Positions 33,257 through 45,354 are shown, counted from the first letter of the stretch. The stretch: 64,000 nucleotides of DNA from Pocillopora verrucosa (GCF_036669915.1 NC_089316.1:28190669-28254668); one strand, 5' to 3'. Notes: generated by a model not told the origin, from the letters alone. Program-made: numbers and translations.

Positions 33257-36200
33257 GTGAGCTAGGTTCAACTTCGGCTTCAGTTATTGTTAGAACAATT
33301 TCTATTCGATCAGTTTCAAGAATGCAAGCAGATGTGGAAAAGGACATTTACAGTGTATGACCACTTTAAAGGATATTTGGCCAGTCATGACTCTCTTGTA
33401 TGATTACAATATGCTGTTCATTGAGAAGATCTATGACACAGAAACTTTTGCTATTTTCTTTTCTAACAGTTCAAAGCAATAACACAAAGTTATAATAAGT
33501 TAAGACTTTATTTGATCATCATACAACATCCATTGTGTAAGTTTGCATCATAGTTACCATCATCATCATCACCATCATCATCACCATCATCTTTCAATTT
33601 TAATGAAACATAATCACTTTGAAACCTTCAACATTCCCTCCCTTCTCCTCGAGCAACCCACAGGCATTTGATCGTCATCCAAGCCAAAGAGGGTGGGGGG
33701 GGGGAGGGGGTTTTAACCCTGCCTGGCTGGCGTTAGGGAATTTGAATAAAAACTGTCACATCTAATTTTCAGTAGAGTACAAGTGTTAATTATCATTGAA
33801 TATGGAGGTGTTTAAGGTAGATGGTGTACTTTCACTTACAAATGGCTCAGAAGAAATAAGGCTTCAAGGTCTAGGTTTTAAAGCTTGGTCAATTAGTTTT
33901 TAAAACTTGATCAATTAGTTGAAAGTGAAATTGCTAATTATTTCGCCTTTTACATAAGATTGTGTGGGGCATTTGAACATTTTATTAATTTTGCCCAGGG
34001 AATAGGAATTTTAGGAATCTCCAGGGGTTTGCCTCGAATTGAGTGGTGCTTATAATTCTCATCATTATTCTTACCCATGTTGTCACCTACATTGTTAGCA
34101 TCATCATAACTATTGAAAATCTGCAGATTTGAAATCTCCAGATCTTGGCAGCTCTGACTATACACGAATAATTATTAACTACGATCACAGACTTTGACAC
34201 CCATTTATTAATTTTTTTCGAATTATTTTATTTTTTCTTTGCAGCCACAGCTGATGTTTATAGGAATGAGGGTAATGAGGCCTTCATGAAAGGAGATTTC
34301 ATCAATGCTATTCATTTTTACACCAAAGGAATTAAAATGAACTGCAATGACAAAGAACTGAAGGCTAAACTGCACAACAACAGGGCAATTGCACATTCTA
34401 AACTTGGTAAGATGATGAGAGCTTTAATATGCTTTTTTTTTCTATTTTGAAGCTATTGAGTTGTCTGTAGTAGTTTTCTGAACAAGGTGATGATTTTTAA
34501 TGCATTCCCGGAAAAATTTACATCTTATCTTGGCCTCTCAAATATACAAAGAAGTAACCTCTTACCCCAGATATCAACGAGCAAGTTTTTCCCAAAATTA
34601 TAGTAATGGTAGTTGGTTTGCAACATGTATGGTTAATCAGAGATATTTATTTCAATAACAGGAAATCACCAGGACTCACTAAGGGATGCAGAAGCAGCTA
34701 TTGAGTTAAATCCAACTTTCCTTAAGGCAATTGTGAGAGGTTAGATATGTTAGCTGTACTATAATAATAATAAAAAAAAAGAACTCAACACTCTAAGGTT
34801 AAATGAGGTTAAATGGAGTGCAATCTTGTCTCAATTGACTTTAATTAAGAGGTCAAGACCCCCCTGATGTACATTTGAATCCAGCTCTTGACTACTACGC
34901 CTTTACTTCCATTAATCATGATGAGAATATTATTTTGAACGGGATGAAGAACTCAATGCGGAATGCAAAGCAAAATTTCAGCATGAATATTTTAGTTCCT
35001 TAAGTTCAATGAGTCACAGGTGTCAGATATGTTGAGAGCGTGTCCACGAGAGCACCAGTCAGTCGTGCTACATACCATCTCACCGATTTCAATGAAACTT
35101 TGCCAGTTTAAAGGGTTTACCCCAAAACTCAAAAAGACAAACTGGTTTCTGTTTTGGTTTTTTTCTGAGGGAAGATAGACCACCCCCTAGTTTTTTTCTT
35201 AGTTTTCACCAAGAAAATCGCTTCAAATAGGTAAAATGTATATGAAGCTCTCATTGCGATGGTATTTAACCAATTACTTTGAGGATTTGCACACATATTT
35301 TTACATCCTTTGTTAAGGTCTGCTGCAAGCATCAGTCAGTTTGATTGACGGCTTGTCAATCAACAGAGGCAAATATACGACTGTGTTTTTAGACTTTTCG
35401 ATTCACCCAAATATTTGACAACTTTGAGGTCAAATATCTCCCGTTGCCAGAAAGCTACAACACTAATCTTAATTACCCTTTATAACCCATTATTTCATCT
35501 CTGAAAGTCATCAAAAAAATCTTTGGGCACTACCGTATTTTTGTCTTGGATGCCTTTTAAAATCTGCGACTGTGACAAGTTTCTCTTAACTACACCTGTC
35601 ACGCACTTCTTGCTCTAGGCGGTCACTTGACGAAATAAACCTACATTTTTTAGTTCTTTATACAAGACGGTTGTTCAAGAAAGGTGAAAAATGTGAAAAA
35701 CTTTCGAGATTTCTTGTAGGAACGGAATTCCACGTTTAGAGAGATGCATGTAGACGAAAAATCAATGGGAAAATCGTAGCGTTTCTTTCTTCAGTCGTTT
35801 ATTACTTTGAAGATTTGCTAAAATCAGCAGATATGGCTTTTGTACGGCACAAAACATTCATTAGTCTATAATTTGATTGTTTATCATCATCATTGCTCAT
35901 TTTAGGATATTTTAAAGCCACATGCTGCGTGTTGGTTGATATTACTACATGTTCCAGTGTACTACAACTTCGGCTTTTACAGACGAAAAATTCTGCGCTT
36001 TCGCTCGAGAGCAAATATCAATAGTTCTTTCGGACTAAAAACTGTGATTCTATCCCGAAAATAAAATTCAATAGTGTGGTCGTTGTCACTTACCGCCATC
36101 GAACATTTCCATGCAGAACTCCGCTAAGCTAACATCTGTTGTGTGACCCGAAGACTCTCCGTAGGAATTATTCAAGCGCGTTGTTCATGCTGTCTGCTAG

Positions 36201-39200
36201 ATAACAATTTCAGAATAATCTGCAGCTCACTATGATTATTTGCCTGCTTCGTTTGTAAAATATCTGCATATTTTTTTCAAGCATTCTATTACTACATATA
36301 AATCCACATCTCTCTAGATCGAATGTTGCCGGGTTTGACTTGTAAAATTTTAAAATAAGAATGAGCCAGCAGTAATTTGACGAGTAGGCTTCCTGCAAAT
36401 CTCCCTTGATGAAATCCTAAGACATAGCCAGTTGTTTTCGTGAGCAAAGACAATAAATATGAAAGAAAAGTGAGATGCAAATGTCTTTTTTTTTTAGCTT
36501 AATAGCAGCTGTACCCTCTCCTGCAGTCTTCGTCTAAATTTTGCAAGGTCCCTCCTTATCTTCTGCCTTGTTCGTTCAGTTTCGAATTCTGAAGCTAGAT
36601 CATTGGCATCGGCCAACCGGCTGAAGTATCGAGCGATTTGCTGCTGTATCAACCGGTCAGTCTTAGACAACATTTCTGGCTGGTGTCGTCTCTTAAACTC
36701 CCTCGATATTTGGGAAATCACACTGGAGGCGGTTGCCTTACTAGTTTCCTCCCTTGCCCAGCACACGTCTAAGAGATAATTCTCTGCTTTCTGAGAAAAG
36801 GTGGCTGTTTTTTGTGTTTTCCAAAGAGCCCATCCAAAGTCCACTTGGCTAGTTAAGGATTGTTCGTCAGAATTTTTACCTGAGGTCCGACCTTGAACGT
36901 AGCCATCCCCTATAGAATGGCAAGCCGGTCTTAGTCCATTTCCTCTTGATCTTATCATAGGCGGAATTTTTTTGTCGGCTTCACTGTGTTTGTCTTTGTC
37001 AGGGTACATTTGGATGGCTGCCAATGACTGAAACGTCTTGATACATCCTTCTTCCATATCTCGCTTTCTTGTTCCGTCTATGACGGATTGGGTATAGCTC
37101 TCGCGATGACCCGCGTTCAGAAATCTGTGCACGTTGCTGATAACCACCCGCTTCTACGATTAGTTTGCTGAAGGTTTCTAATGTGATGAGCCTAGTGAGA
37201 CCCTGAGGTGCTTCAAACCGTGCCAGTTGGTCTGCGCTATAAACTTGTCGCAGTTCTTAAGTCAGAGGGAGGATCGCCCACCTCTATTTATGTGAGCGCC
37301 TCTACAGTATCTGCGTATCCCTAGCAATCATATGATATAAAGTTCATCTCAGTCACAAATCACCAGCTTGGAAAACTGATGTTCAGATAGGCGCTCTTCT
37401 TGCCCTTCTTCCTTATTCATTGCCGACTCTAAGGTAGCAGCTACAGTACGCGTTCTATTTAGGTTTACAGTCACCTTGCCGCCACCAGGAAGACTCGCCA
37501 CCAGCTTAGATTTCTTCTGCCATCTGGGGATTCATCTCTCTCCCACTTTATGTCTCAGATTTTTATGAGGAGGATACTGGCATTTACGAACCTGAAGGTC
37601 TGAATCTCACACCAAGTTGTGCACGATATTTGAGGTACATCGTGAAATCGCGGCCTTCGTAATCTCCAAATAAGCCAATACGCGCTAGAATAAGCTCCAT
37701 CTCGGACGAAACGCATGTTTGGGATACACCGACGTCTCTCAAATGTTTTTTTTAAGCTGTATACCCACGAATTTAGAGGTATGAGCTGTTGCCGTCCCTG
37801 TCCAGCGCGAGAAAAATAAAATTTGGTTCTACAGTTAGTTGCAAATGAACAAGACAACTGCACCATCTTGACTTTATCAATTCGAGTGTTAGATTGAATT
37901 GAGGGCTTTTTAGACACTCGATTTCTTATATGGCAGCACTATGAAGACGTAATACAACTGATACACCTACACTACATAGGATTAACAATGACTGTTGCGG
38001 TGTTGCGAGAAGGAGGAAAATATTACCGGAAGTGTAAACTCTTTTTAAAAAGAGTTTCAGAGACGTTTCAGAGATGTCTATCTTTGATTGGCTGTCACAA
38101 AAAAATGACCCCCACTTAAATTTACTTGGAAAAATGAACTTACCAACTCCTTGTTGAAAAAATTGGAATTCATTTGACCGATACGCCGGCTTTTTCCTCG
38201 GGCTGCTATAAAACAGTTCATAAATTGACTAATGAATAAAATGTTTTGAAATACCGTTCGGAATTTGCCTTTTTTTTCTGCGTGCAAATCACGGGTAGAC
38301 AAAGTTTTTAAAACATTTGACTAGAATTTCATGGAGTTCACCTCGATAATTTTCGTCGGCCAGAGTCAAGACGCGCCAAGGTAAGCGACATCGCCCCCCA
38401 GTAAAATAATTTTCCAAAGAATAAACGTGGCAAGCGTGAGGAAACGCACACTTTTTTTATCATTGTGATCAAAGCCCAATGATGTACCTAAACTGGTACT
38501 TACGGTATCAAACCATTAATTATGACAGGATGAGCTTAATTTTTCTGTCGAGGTTGACGTGATTTCACATTAAAAGCGTTTTTGACGGAACAAACTAGTA
38601 AGCATCGCTGCACGAACTGAGAAAGTAAAAACTTGTATTTATCTCCCACGCGTTTCGTCTGACAATAGTAGACTTCATCAAGGATTTTTCAAGTAGGGTA
38701 AATAAGCTTTCTCATATACAAATAGTAAATAAGTTGTCTCTTTGCTATTGAAGCCAATGGATAGAATTCGCCAGGTGCGCCTAAGGTGTTATACATGCGT
38801 GACATTTTCCGGACGTTACATGTACGAGTACGTGATCCGTTTGAGGGTCACAGATTTAGGGTAAATATTTCACCCCTCAACATCACGCAATGTCTCTAGT
38901 TTATAGAGGTCTTAGAACGTTTCATTATACGGAGTTGCCTTCTGCGGGTAGAAGGCTACAAGCGAGTTTCTCAGGCGTAATTGCCTTCGATTTCTCAATT
39001 GATGTTGTCGCAAACACAGTTTTTGGGAGTCACGAGACAAAAAAAACTTATCGGGACCTAGTTTCATGTTCTAATGGAGATAAATAGCAAATAGAAACAC
39101 ATTTTCTTGAGAAATAAAGTCACAAATGACGGGGGTCTCTGAAACAAATAGTGATAGAAAAGGATTTCAGTTCTGGTCAATATTGACTTTTCATGGCCTA

Positions 39201-42200
39201 CTTCCAAATCTGAGGGAACGCACTGAGGGAATAAAAAAACATAAATGTGTGATAATGCAAGCAAGAGAATGAAAATCCAAATGAAGAAAAAGGAGAAAAC
39301 ATGGGAACCCGTGTTGCAGCGTGCAGATATCTTTCGAGCCAGACCTACACACCTAAGCCCGACACCAGCCAGAGAAACTCGAAAGAGTCCTGTATATGAA
39401 CTAGCTCGCACGTGCTCGCAGGAAAGGCCATGACAATCAGCGAAAATAATAGCAAATGCAAATGATATTTGCAGTCAAAAAACAGGAAAATAAGATAACA
39501 GAAGGATTAAGAACTTTCTAGAAGTGTCTTCTTGAAAAGAAAAGATGAACAATTTTTACTTCTCATGAAAAGTCACGCAGTAACCCTACAAATACTATTT
39601 CTATACGTGGAATTTCTTGATGGTGGAAAGTGGAAAAAACATTTTCCAGTCTTATTTTCTGGAAACATGGCGTAGTTAATGAATTTATGGGGCTATTGAT
39701 ATTTCCTATCAAATAAGGGGGGCAGAGTTTCCCGTCATTCGCGGTATGGAAAAGCCGAAGTTGTTACCCTCGGGAACTTGTACGTCAACAAGCAGGCGAC
39801 ATGTGACTTTAAAATCTCCTCTACTGTTACAGTTTCCTTATTGTAAACTGTGCGATAATGATAATAGACGATCAAAGTATAGGCTAATGAATGTTTTGTT
39901 CTGTACAAGAGCCCTATGTCCTGATTTTAGCAAATCTTCAAAGTAATAAACGACTGAAGAAGGAAACGCAACGATTTTCCCATTGATTTTTCGTCAACAT
40001 GCATCTCTCTAAACGTGAAATTTTCCATTCCCACAAAAAATCTCGAAGGTTTTAAACATTTTTCACCTTTCTTGATCAATCATCTTGTATAAAGAGCTAA
40101 AAAATGTAGGTTTATTTTGTCAAGTGACCGCCTGGAGAAAGAAGTGTGTGACAGGTGTGGTTAAGAGAAACTTGTCACAGTCGCAGATTTTAAAAGGTAT
40201 CCAAGACAAAAATACGGTAGTGCCCAAAGATTTTTTTAATGATTTTCAGAGATGAAATGATGGGTTATAAAGAGTAATTAAGATTAGTGTTGTAGCTTTC
40301 TGGCAACGGGAGATATTTGACCTCAAAGTTGTAAAATATTTAGATGAATCGAAAAGTATAAAAATACTGTCGTATATTTGCCTCTGTTGATTGACAAGCC
40401 GTCAATCGAACTGACTGATACTCGCGGCGGCCATTTACTAAGGATGTAAAAATATGTGTGCAAATCCTCAAAGTAATTGGTTAAATACCATCGCATTGAG
40501 AGCTTCATACATTTTACCTATTTGAAGCGATTTCATTGGTGAAAACCAAGAAAAACCGGGGGGTGGTTTATCTCCCCACGGAAAAAACCAAAACAGAAAC
40601 CAGTCTGTTTTTTTGAGTTTTGGGGTAGAGCCTTTAAACTGACAAAGTTTCATTGAAATCGGTGAGATGGCATGTAGCACGACTGTCCGGTGCTCTCGTG
40701 GACACGCTCTTAAGTCACTATCTAGTTGTTTTAGAAAGAAGGATCAGGACTTACCTAACTCTTAGTGTTTTTGTGGGAGTTGTTGATCCTAATTTAAGTG
40801 TTCTTAGAAGTTTCAGTTGTCTGTAAAGCTAAATAAATCTAACTGAAACCTAATAGGGCCTGTTTATTCTTTTCCGTTTAGTTTTGTTTTGTTTTGTCTT
40901 TTTTTTTTCTTCTGGTCTGTAATGATTTCAATGGTTTCAGGTTCTTTTCTCAGAATTGAGCTACAGTAATAGTATGCTTCTTTGTGTTGTTGCCTACAGG
41001 AGCCACTGCTTGTGTTGAATTAAAGAGATTTGAAGAAGCAATCACTTGGTGTGATAAGGGACTAGCTGTATCCTATGAAGGAATCTTTCATTTTTAACCG
41101 TGGGTATAAAAAAAAAGTTTCCATAATTTGATGTTTTAAGGGAGAAAATACAAAGAAGGGTATTAATTATGATGGAAACTTATCAGTTCATATACTTTAA
41201 GTGTGTGTGATTAAAAACATAGGAGAAGTTATTACCTCATGACTTATTAATGAAATTACTCCTTTTAGCCAATTTGACTTAGTTCTACTATCCATGCCAA
41301 TAACTGGTACATTAGTTTATATAACCCTTTAATTTCCCAGAACAAATTTGTAATTATCCTTACTGTCAACCATACAATTCTTGTAATGTTAGTACAGAGA
41401 ATTCAGTATCGCATCAACTAACTATTTTCAAATTGATATATCTTTTTTTACTCTCAACACTTATCTGATTGATATTGTATTGCTATTGTAAGGAGAAATT
41501 CTCTTTTGGTCACTCACGGGAGTTAAAGGGTTAGAAGACTAATATTAATCCAGTTTTACATAGTACTTGGGTAGATGATCTCTCTAAAACAAGCCAGAAC
41601 TAAAAGCTCGGTAATGTTTACATATTTTATGCAAATTTTCTTGCCTTCGACCTTTTTCCACTACTTAGAGACTCGGAAACTTTCGTCCTGCTTTCCTATG
41701 GACAAATAAAAATTTTAAAGACATGTGTTTGTGTTGTAGACTCATTTCTTCCACTGCTGTAAAATAATTGTCTGATGTTAAAGCTATATTAATTTAAAAA
41801 TTGAGCAAGTGCTGCTCAGTTTTTGGAAACTAAGGATTAAATCTAGATATTTCGCGTTAAATTTTGAGGCTGTAGACAGAAAAAACATTTTTTGAAGTGT
41901 AGATTTACTTCACAACTGACTTTAAGACTGTATGTTGATAAATCATCTACCTTTCATGCAAAGCCCTCCTAATGGGTAATTTTATAGTCGTGTACTTAGT
42001 TGCCAAGCCTTAGTTTGGAGTGAGGCTGAAGGTGACCTTGTTGTGATAGAGACCAGTATCTAGAAACGATAATAACAAAGTAGTTTGCATTTAAAAAGCA
42101 GCAATGTTTTTATCATAACAAGGTCAGCCTTTATCATCCCTCTTGTTCAGAGGCTTGGGAACCAAGCACGCAAATGTTAAAATGGACTATTACATATCAA

Positions 42201-45200
42201 TATGATCAGAAACATAATCTTTTTTGTTTTTCCACATTTAACCCTTAACATAAAAAAAGATTGACAAAAACAATAGGATCTTGTTGTCATTAAGACTTCA
42301 GTCTGTCAGAGAAGTGGGAGATAAGTCCATGGAGGAAAAAGATCCTATTAGTCATGACCACGTTAGCGCAAGTTCAGGTGATATCAAGAAAGTCATAGAC
42401 TTCTATAATTGGGGAGAAGAAGCCATAGAGTACCTAAACCTATATCTTAAAAAAGCTAAAGAAGTAGGAGACAAACATGGGGAGGGTCGTGCTTATGGCA
42501 ATCTTGGCAATGCTTATCACCGTCTGGGTGATTTCAAAAAAGCCATAGAGTACCACAACCTACATCTTAAAATAGCTAAAGAAGTAGGAGACAAGCATGG
42601 GGAGGGTAGTGCTTATGGCAATCTTGGCAATGCTTATGACAGTCTGGGTGATTTCAAAAAAGCCATAGAGTACCACAACCTAGATCTTAAAATAGCTAAA
42701 GAAGTAGGAGACAAGCATGGGGAGGGTGGTGCTTATGGCAATCTTGGCAATGCTTATCAGAGTCTGGGTGATTTCAAAAAAGCCATAGAGTACCACAACC
42801 TACATCTTAAAATAGCCAAAGAAGTAGGAGACAAGCATGGGGAGGGTAGTGCTTATGGCAATCTTGGCAATGCTTATTCTAGTCTGGGCGATTTCAAAAA
42901 AGCCATAGAGTACCACAACCTACATCTTAAAATAGCTAAAGAAGTAGGAGACAAGCATGGGGAGGGTGGTGCTTATGGCAATCTTGGCAATGCTTATTCT
43001 AGTCTGGGTGATTTCAAAAAAGCCATAGAGTACCACAACCTACATCTTAAAATAGCTAAAGAAGTAGGAGACAAGCATGGGGAGGGTGGTGCTTATGGCA
43101 ATCTTGGCAATGCTTATCACCGTCTGGGTGATTTCAAAAAAGCCATAGAGTACCACAACCTAGATCTTAAAATAGCTAAAGAAGTAGGAGACAAGCATGG
43201 GGAAGGTGGTGCTTATGGCAATCTTGGCAATGCTTATTCTAGTCTGGGTGATTTCAAAAAAGCCATAGAGTACCACAACCTAGATCTTAAAATAGCTAAA
43301 GAAGTAGGAGACAAGCATGGGGAAGGTGGTGCTTATGGCAATCTTGGCAATGCTTATTCTAGTCTGGGTGATTTCAAAAAAGCCATAGAGTACCACAACC
43401 TACATCTTAAAATAGCTAAAGGAGTAGGAGACAAGCATGGGGAGGGTCGTGCTTATGGCAATCTTGGCAATGCTTATCACAGTCTGAGTGATTTTAAAAA
43501 AGCCATAGAGTACCACAACCTACATCTTAAAATAGCTAAAGAAGTAGGAGACAAGCATGGGGAGGGTCCTGCTTATGGCAATCTTGGCAATGCTTATCGC
43601 CGTCTGGGTGATTTAAAAAAAGCCATAGAATACCATAACCTAAATCTTAAAATAGCTAAAGAAGTAGGAGACAAATCCTTGGAGGCAATGGCCTACTGTT
43701 CATTAGGATGCGTTTCTGTGGACTGCCAAAAGCCGTTGAACATTACCAAGCTAGCATAAACTTATTCAATTCCTTGAGAGTACTTCTTAAATCTAAAGAT
43801 GAGTGGAAAGTTAATTTTCGAAATCAGCATCAAATGGCGTATACGGGTTTGTGGAGAGTTCTCGTAGAACAAGGTAATGTAGATGAAGCCTTATTTGTTG
43901 CTGAGAAAGGACGAGCTCAAGCTCTAACCGACCTCATGGAATCCAGTTTTCGTGGTGGAACAAGTCACCACAAGGGAGAAGATGAAGATTGCGCAGTTTT
44001 AAAAAACGTTCCATCAAACACTGTCTTTCAGGCAGTGGACGAAGCTAACGTCAATCTTTGGGTTGTGTCCGAAGGAAAACAAGTTCAGTTAAGACAAAGT
44101 AAACTCAAAGGTTTTGTTTCAGAGAATAGTGGATCTAGCCAGTCGTTTGAGTCGTACATGCTCGGTGTCTATACACAACTTGGTGTTCGTTCTAATGTGA
44201 GATGCGAGAATCGATCTTTAGATGCTTTGAGGGAGGGCCGTTCAAAAGTGGATGAGAAAACCAAAGAAGCCAACCCTCAACCTCACTTCCAACAAGACGG
44301 ATGCTTGAGCAGTTTGTATGATATCGTTATGAAGCCGGTGGCTGACTTGATTCAAGGGGATGAGCTTCTCATTATTCCTGATGGACCCCTGTGGATCGCT
44401 CCTTACGCTGCATTGAAGGATGGTAATTCTAAATATCTGTGTGAATCGTTCACAATCCGAGTCGCTCCATCGTTAGCAAGTCTTAGACTCATTGCCGATT
44501 GCCCAGATGATTATCACAAAAGCAGTGATGCGTTACTTGTAGGAGATCCGTGGGTATCCGAGGTTACTAACAGCGAGGGAGAGAAAGTCCTCGAGCAGCT
44601 TCCGTGTGCTAAAGAAGAAGTAGAAATGATCGGAGAAATTCTGAATATTACGCCAATCACTGGCAGAAAAGCCACGAAACGTGAGGTGTTGAAAAGACTC
44701 AGTTCCGTTTCCTTAGTTCACTTTGCGGCACACGGATGTATGGAAACTGGCGAAATTGCTCTTACACCTGACCCAGACCGAATATCTTCTGTGCCTACCA
44801 AGAAAGAGGATTACATTTTAACGATTCGAGATGTGTTGAATGTTCAACTTCGCGCTAAACTTGTTGTGCTCAGTTGCTGCCACAGTGGTCGGGGCGAGAT
44901 CAAGGCTGAAGGTGTGGTTGGCATTGCGCGCGCTTTTATTGGGGCTGGTGCTCGGTCTGTTGTGGTGTCCCTGTGGGCGATTGATGACGAGGCTACTCTC
45001 GAGTTCATGAAATGCTTTTATCAACACCTTGCAGAAGGTAAATCTACAAGCAAGTCACTGAACCTGGCCATGAAAAGCCTCAGAGAATCAGATGAGTTCC
45101 ACGACATCAAATACTGGGCGCCCTTTTTGCTGATTGGAGATGACCTCAAGTTTGACCTGATGGCAAAGGAAAGAGAAAATTTGAATAGAAAATCAAATAA

Positions 45201-45204
45201 ATGA
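33160..45204 (+). CDS. TPR-CHAT protein gene, five coding exons, one apparent frameshift
   Basis: Coding exons 33160-33256, 34245-34406, 34662-34739, 41000-41067 and 42260-45204 join in matching phases (1, 1, 1, 0), each with GT and AG ends. Product in order: acidic N-terminus ([10 protein letters not shown]), an Sti1-like TPR module ([15 protein letters not shown] to DKGLAIDKNN), ten 40-residue kinesin-light-chain-like TPRs, a linker with [12 protein letters not shown], and a CHAT caspase-like domain. CHAT proteins are cysteine peptidases of the caspase-separase fold; bacterial TPR-CHAT proteins are activated through their TPRs. The His (44731-44733) and Cys (44878-44880) are present. A frame change at about 43690-43715 separates TPRs from CHAT: either a real inactivating indel or a sequence error. 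Likely cytosolic; substrate unknown. Confidence 0.85.
33558..33591. repeat. CAT/CAC microsatellite in intron
   Basis: Eleven trinucleotides, CAT interrupted by CAC, inside the first intron of the TPR-CHAT gene. Confidence 0.85.
34245..34406 (+). CDS. TPR-CHAT coding exon 2 (first TPR)
   Basis: Acceptor TTTCTTTGCAG, donor CTTG/GTAAGA, 162 bp. It encodes the TPR consensus positions [18 protein letters not shown], then [11 protein letters not shown]. Confidence 0.9.
34662..34739 (+). CDS. TPR-CHAT coding exon 3
   Basis: Acceptor TCAATAACAG, donor AGAG/GTTAGA, 78 bp. It encodes [20 protein letters not shown] and KAIVRG, the second helix pair of a TPR. Confidence 0.88.
35036..35990. repeat. Left inverted arm of the TTAA-flanked transposon
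   Basis: Reverse-complement partner of 39745-40709; pairing continues to about TTCGGCTTTTAC near 35972. Confidence 0.8.
36494..37147 (-). CDS. Transposon-borne ORF, uncharacterised (FGWALWK motif)
   Basis: 217 codons on the minus strand inside the transposon. The C-terminal half has [38 protein letters not shown] and [16 protein letters not shown] recall this pattern (GWALK, FS.K...YL, QI..YFSRL) from uncharacterised invertebrate proteins, but cannot name the family. The N-terminus is a Cys/His-poor region with [17 protein letters not shown] further minus-strand open stretch at about 37540-37365 ([20 protein letters not shown] to QFSKLVICD, stop) suggests an upstream exon of the same gene. 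Whether it is the transposase or a passenger is unknown. Confidence 0.5.
   Translation of the reverse strand: MVISNVHRFLNAGHRESYTQSVIDGTRKRDMEEGCIKTFQSLAAIQMYPDKDKHSEADKKIPPMIRSRGNGLRPACHSIGDGYVQGRTSGKNSDEQSLTSQVDFGWALWKTQKTATFSQKAENYLLDVCWAREETSKATASSVISQISREFKRRHQPEMLSKTDRLIQQQIARYFSRLADANDLASEFETERTRQKIRRDLAKFRRRLQERVQLLLS
37920..39744. other. Interior of the transposon, nothing further recognised
   Basis: No domain recognised. 38640-38700 contains ACGCGTTTCGTCTGACAATA and CTTCATCAAGGATTTT, a motif pair seen in fold-back repeats of many invertebrates, so a nested small repeat is possible. Confidence 0.4.
39745..40709. repeat. Right inverted arm of the TTAA-flanked transposon
   Basis: Partner of the left arm, followed by TTAA at 40710-40713. 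Confidence 0.8.
41000..41067 (+). CDS. TPR-CHAT coding exon 4
   Basis: Acceptor TTGCCTACAG, donor AGCT/GTATCC. It encodes [20 protein letters not shown] and LA. Joining in phase 0 to 42260 gives [15 protein letters not shown], the expected TPR end. Confidence 0.86.
41323..41532. mobile_element. 210-bp MITE, AACCCTTTAA ends, in intron
   Basis: Left end AACCCTTTAATTTCCCAG, right end GGGAGTTAAAGGGTT, inverted. I recognise the interior (TACAATTCTTGTAATGTTAG, GATATTGTATTGCTATTGTA) as an abundant coral short repeat. It lies in the intron between coding exons 4 and 5 of TPR-CHAT. Confidence 0.82.
42260..45204 (+). CDS. TPR-CHAT terminal coding exon (TPR array and CHAT domain)
   Basis: The start is set by AAAAAAAG/ATTGAC, which restores the TPR sequence; the acceptor has a poor pyrimidine tract. 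Frame one covers the TPR array up to SLGC (about 43712). Frame two resumes at [15 protein letters not shown] and continues to the TGA at 45202. The CHAT part reads [77 protein letters not shown] and [10 protein letters not shown], a full-length canonical domain. Confidence 0.88.
42458..43657 (+). repeat. Ten tandem 120-bp coding repeats (40-residue TPRs)
   Basis: Ten units of exactly 120 bp encode [10 protein letters not shown][30 protein letters not shown]. Differences fall almost only at the x positions. In order: R/HR/H, S/DS/D, G/QS/H, S/SS/H, G/SS/H, G/HR/D, G/SS/D, G/SS/H, R/HS/H, P/RR/N. A degenerate unit precedes ([14 protein letters not shown]) and another follows ([17 protein letters not shown]). 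The DNA identity points to recent expansion or ongoing homogenisation. Confidence 0.97.
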
Positions 45205-45354
45205 GAAAATTTAATTTTTCATCTCAAAAGAATGAAGTAGGAACTTGGAAGGTTTAAATGTTTCTCTATTTTAAACAATTTTTGGTTATTTTTCTTTACT
45301 TTTTACTTTTTTGTTAAATGGAACTTGAGATGTGCAACTTTACTATGGTGAAGA

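Larger units (their letters stand above)
35036..40709. mobile_element. 5.7-kb DNA transposon with about 0.95-kb inverted arms and TTAA flank
   Basis: The left arm (35036-35990) and right arm (39745-40709) are inverted copies with scattered differences. The outer ends read GAGCGTGTCCACGAGAGCAC in both. The flanks are TTGA (left) and TTAA (right), compatible with a TTAA target duplication with one mutated base, as in Kolobok or piggyBac superfamilies. It lies wholly inside the third intron of the TPR-CHAT gene. Coding sequence on the minus strand sits between the arms. Confidence 0.82.

Noticed and set aside
37555-37917. 120-codon minus-strand frame in the transposon as a gene
   Set aside because: Composition and lack of conserved blocks suggest chance. 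Only 36494-37147 and the 37540-37365 stretch look protein-like.
42458-43657. Regularly spaced repeats resembling a CRISPR array
   Set aside because: The repeats are contiguous 120-bp coding TPR units without spacers, in an animal genome.
43660-43715. A mini-intron explaining the TPR-CHAT frame change (GTAGGAG to CATTAG)
   Set aside because: It would be about 43 bp, too short for animal splicing, and the join leads to a stop.
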